From Sphingobacteriales bacterium (GTDB taxonomy: Bacteria; Bacteroidota; Bacteroidia; Chitinophagales; UBA2359): DNA of 64,000 bases. How positions within the stretch are numbered: position 1 is the stretch's first letter; every line of letters begins with the position of its first letter. Positions 63,801-64,000 of this stretch are shown one piece after another. The position numbers and the translations under genes were made by a program. Location of the stretch: the NCBI GenBank assembly GCA_016718845.1, contig JADKCK010000009.1, positions 1 to 64,000 of the forward strand. The letters run 5' to 3'. The notes below the pieces were generated by a model. It had not been told where the DNA came from. It saw only the letters and a list, made by a program, of their open reading frames with translations, and made no database searches.

Positions 63801-64000
63801 AGGTGGGTACTATATGGGGTGAAACGGGTTTGCTTTATATGGTGCTGGAATGCGCTAAAAGATGGGCATAAAAATTATAGCCCCATGTGCAGGGTTAAAC
63901 TAGTGCAAAACCTTTAATAGTTGCACTTAAACCATATCAAAAATAGGTTTATCAAAAGCCATAAATTATTCTTTTCAGCACAGCTTTTGCAAAACGCATT
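63801..64000. other. No gene seen at right edge
   Basis: The last 200 bp hold no ORF of note and no recombinase. An integrase gene, if present, would lie beyond this edge. Confidence 0.5.

Overview
The window comes from a Bacteroidota genome, most likely one of the gliding or secreting environmental lineages in the Chitinophagia/Saprospiria area; the class is an inference. Supporting features: low-GC DNA, promoters with the Bacteroidota -7 box TAnnTTTG (for example TATCTTTG and TACCTTTG), weak Shine-Dalgarno signals, lipoproteins with short lipoboxes, type IX secretion (T9SS) and gliding parts (PorE-like OmpA lipoprotein, GldD, a GldM C-terminal-domain protein, a 1825-residue T9SS-sorted surface protein), CarboxypepD_reg/DUF5686 proteins and bacillithiol synthesis (BshA).

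Layout. 1-15 kb: small metabolic and folding genes (double DUF1801 protein, cyclophilin and SlyD-like prolyl isomerases, HAD phosphatase), a frameshifted type IIG-like restriction-methylation gene preceded by a 13-unit hairpin array, gliding-related proteins and an AddA-like helicase-nuclease. 15-24 kb: PorE-like protein, then an Rpn-family nuclease gene followed by two free-standing copies of its own C-terminal tail, an orphan ABC ATPase, a dicarboxylate/amino-acid symporter, and 1.1 kb of unrelated tandem repeats. 24-46 kb: mostly ordinary chromosome (DUF5686 protein, NCS1 permease with a 39-G run, double AAA+ protein, malic enzyme with bshA, glycosyltransferases, RNase Z with a STAS protein, ABC exporter, RNase D, ECF sigma factor with an MscS channel). 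46-53.5 kb: the T9SS surface protein and an L,D-transpeptidase.

54.3-61.9 kb is an accessory island. One- or two-gene modules all point left and are separated by 65-160 bp imperfectly palindromic sites that resemble integron attC sites (a 420-bp one is interrupted). Several modules begin with a GTTRRRY-like word whose complement reappears at the start of the site that closes the same module, which is the signature expected of integron gene cassettes. The cassette genes are typical cargo: GNAT acetyltransferases, a VOC protein, a gamma-glutamylcyclotransferase-like protein, an aldo/keto reductase, DUF4291 and unknowns. No integrase lies in the window. A related terminator-bearing repeat bounds both ends of the island and recurs beyond a PIN toxin-antitoxin pair at 62.7-63.3 kb.

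Two systems deserve most attention: the Rpn gene with spare C-terminal tails (18.3-20.2 kb) and the cassette array. At least seven loci contain frameshifts, several in short homopolymers, so residual sequencing indels must be excluded before any of them is called a true pseudogene.
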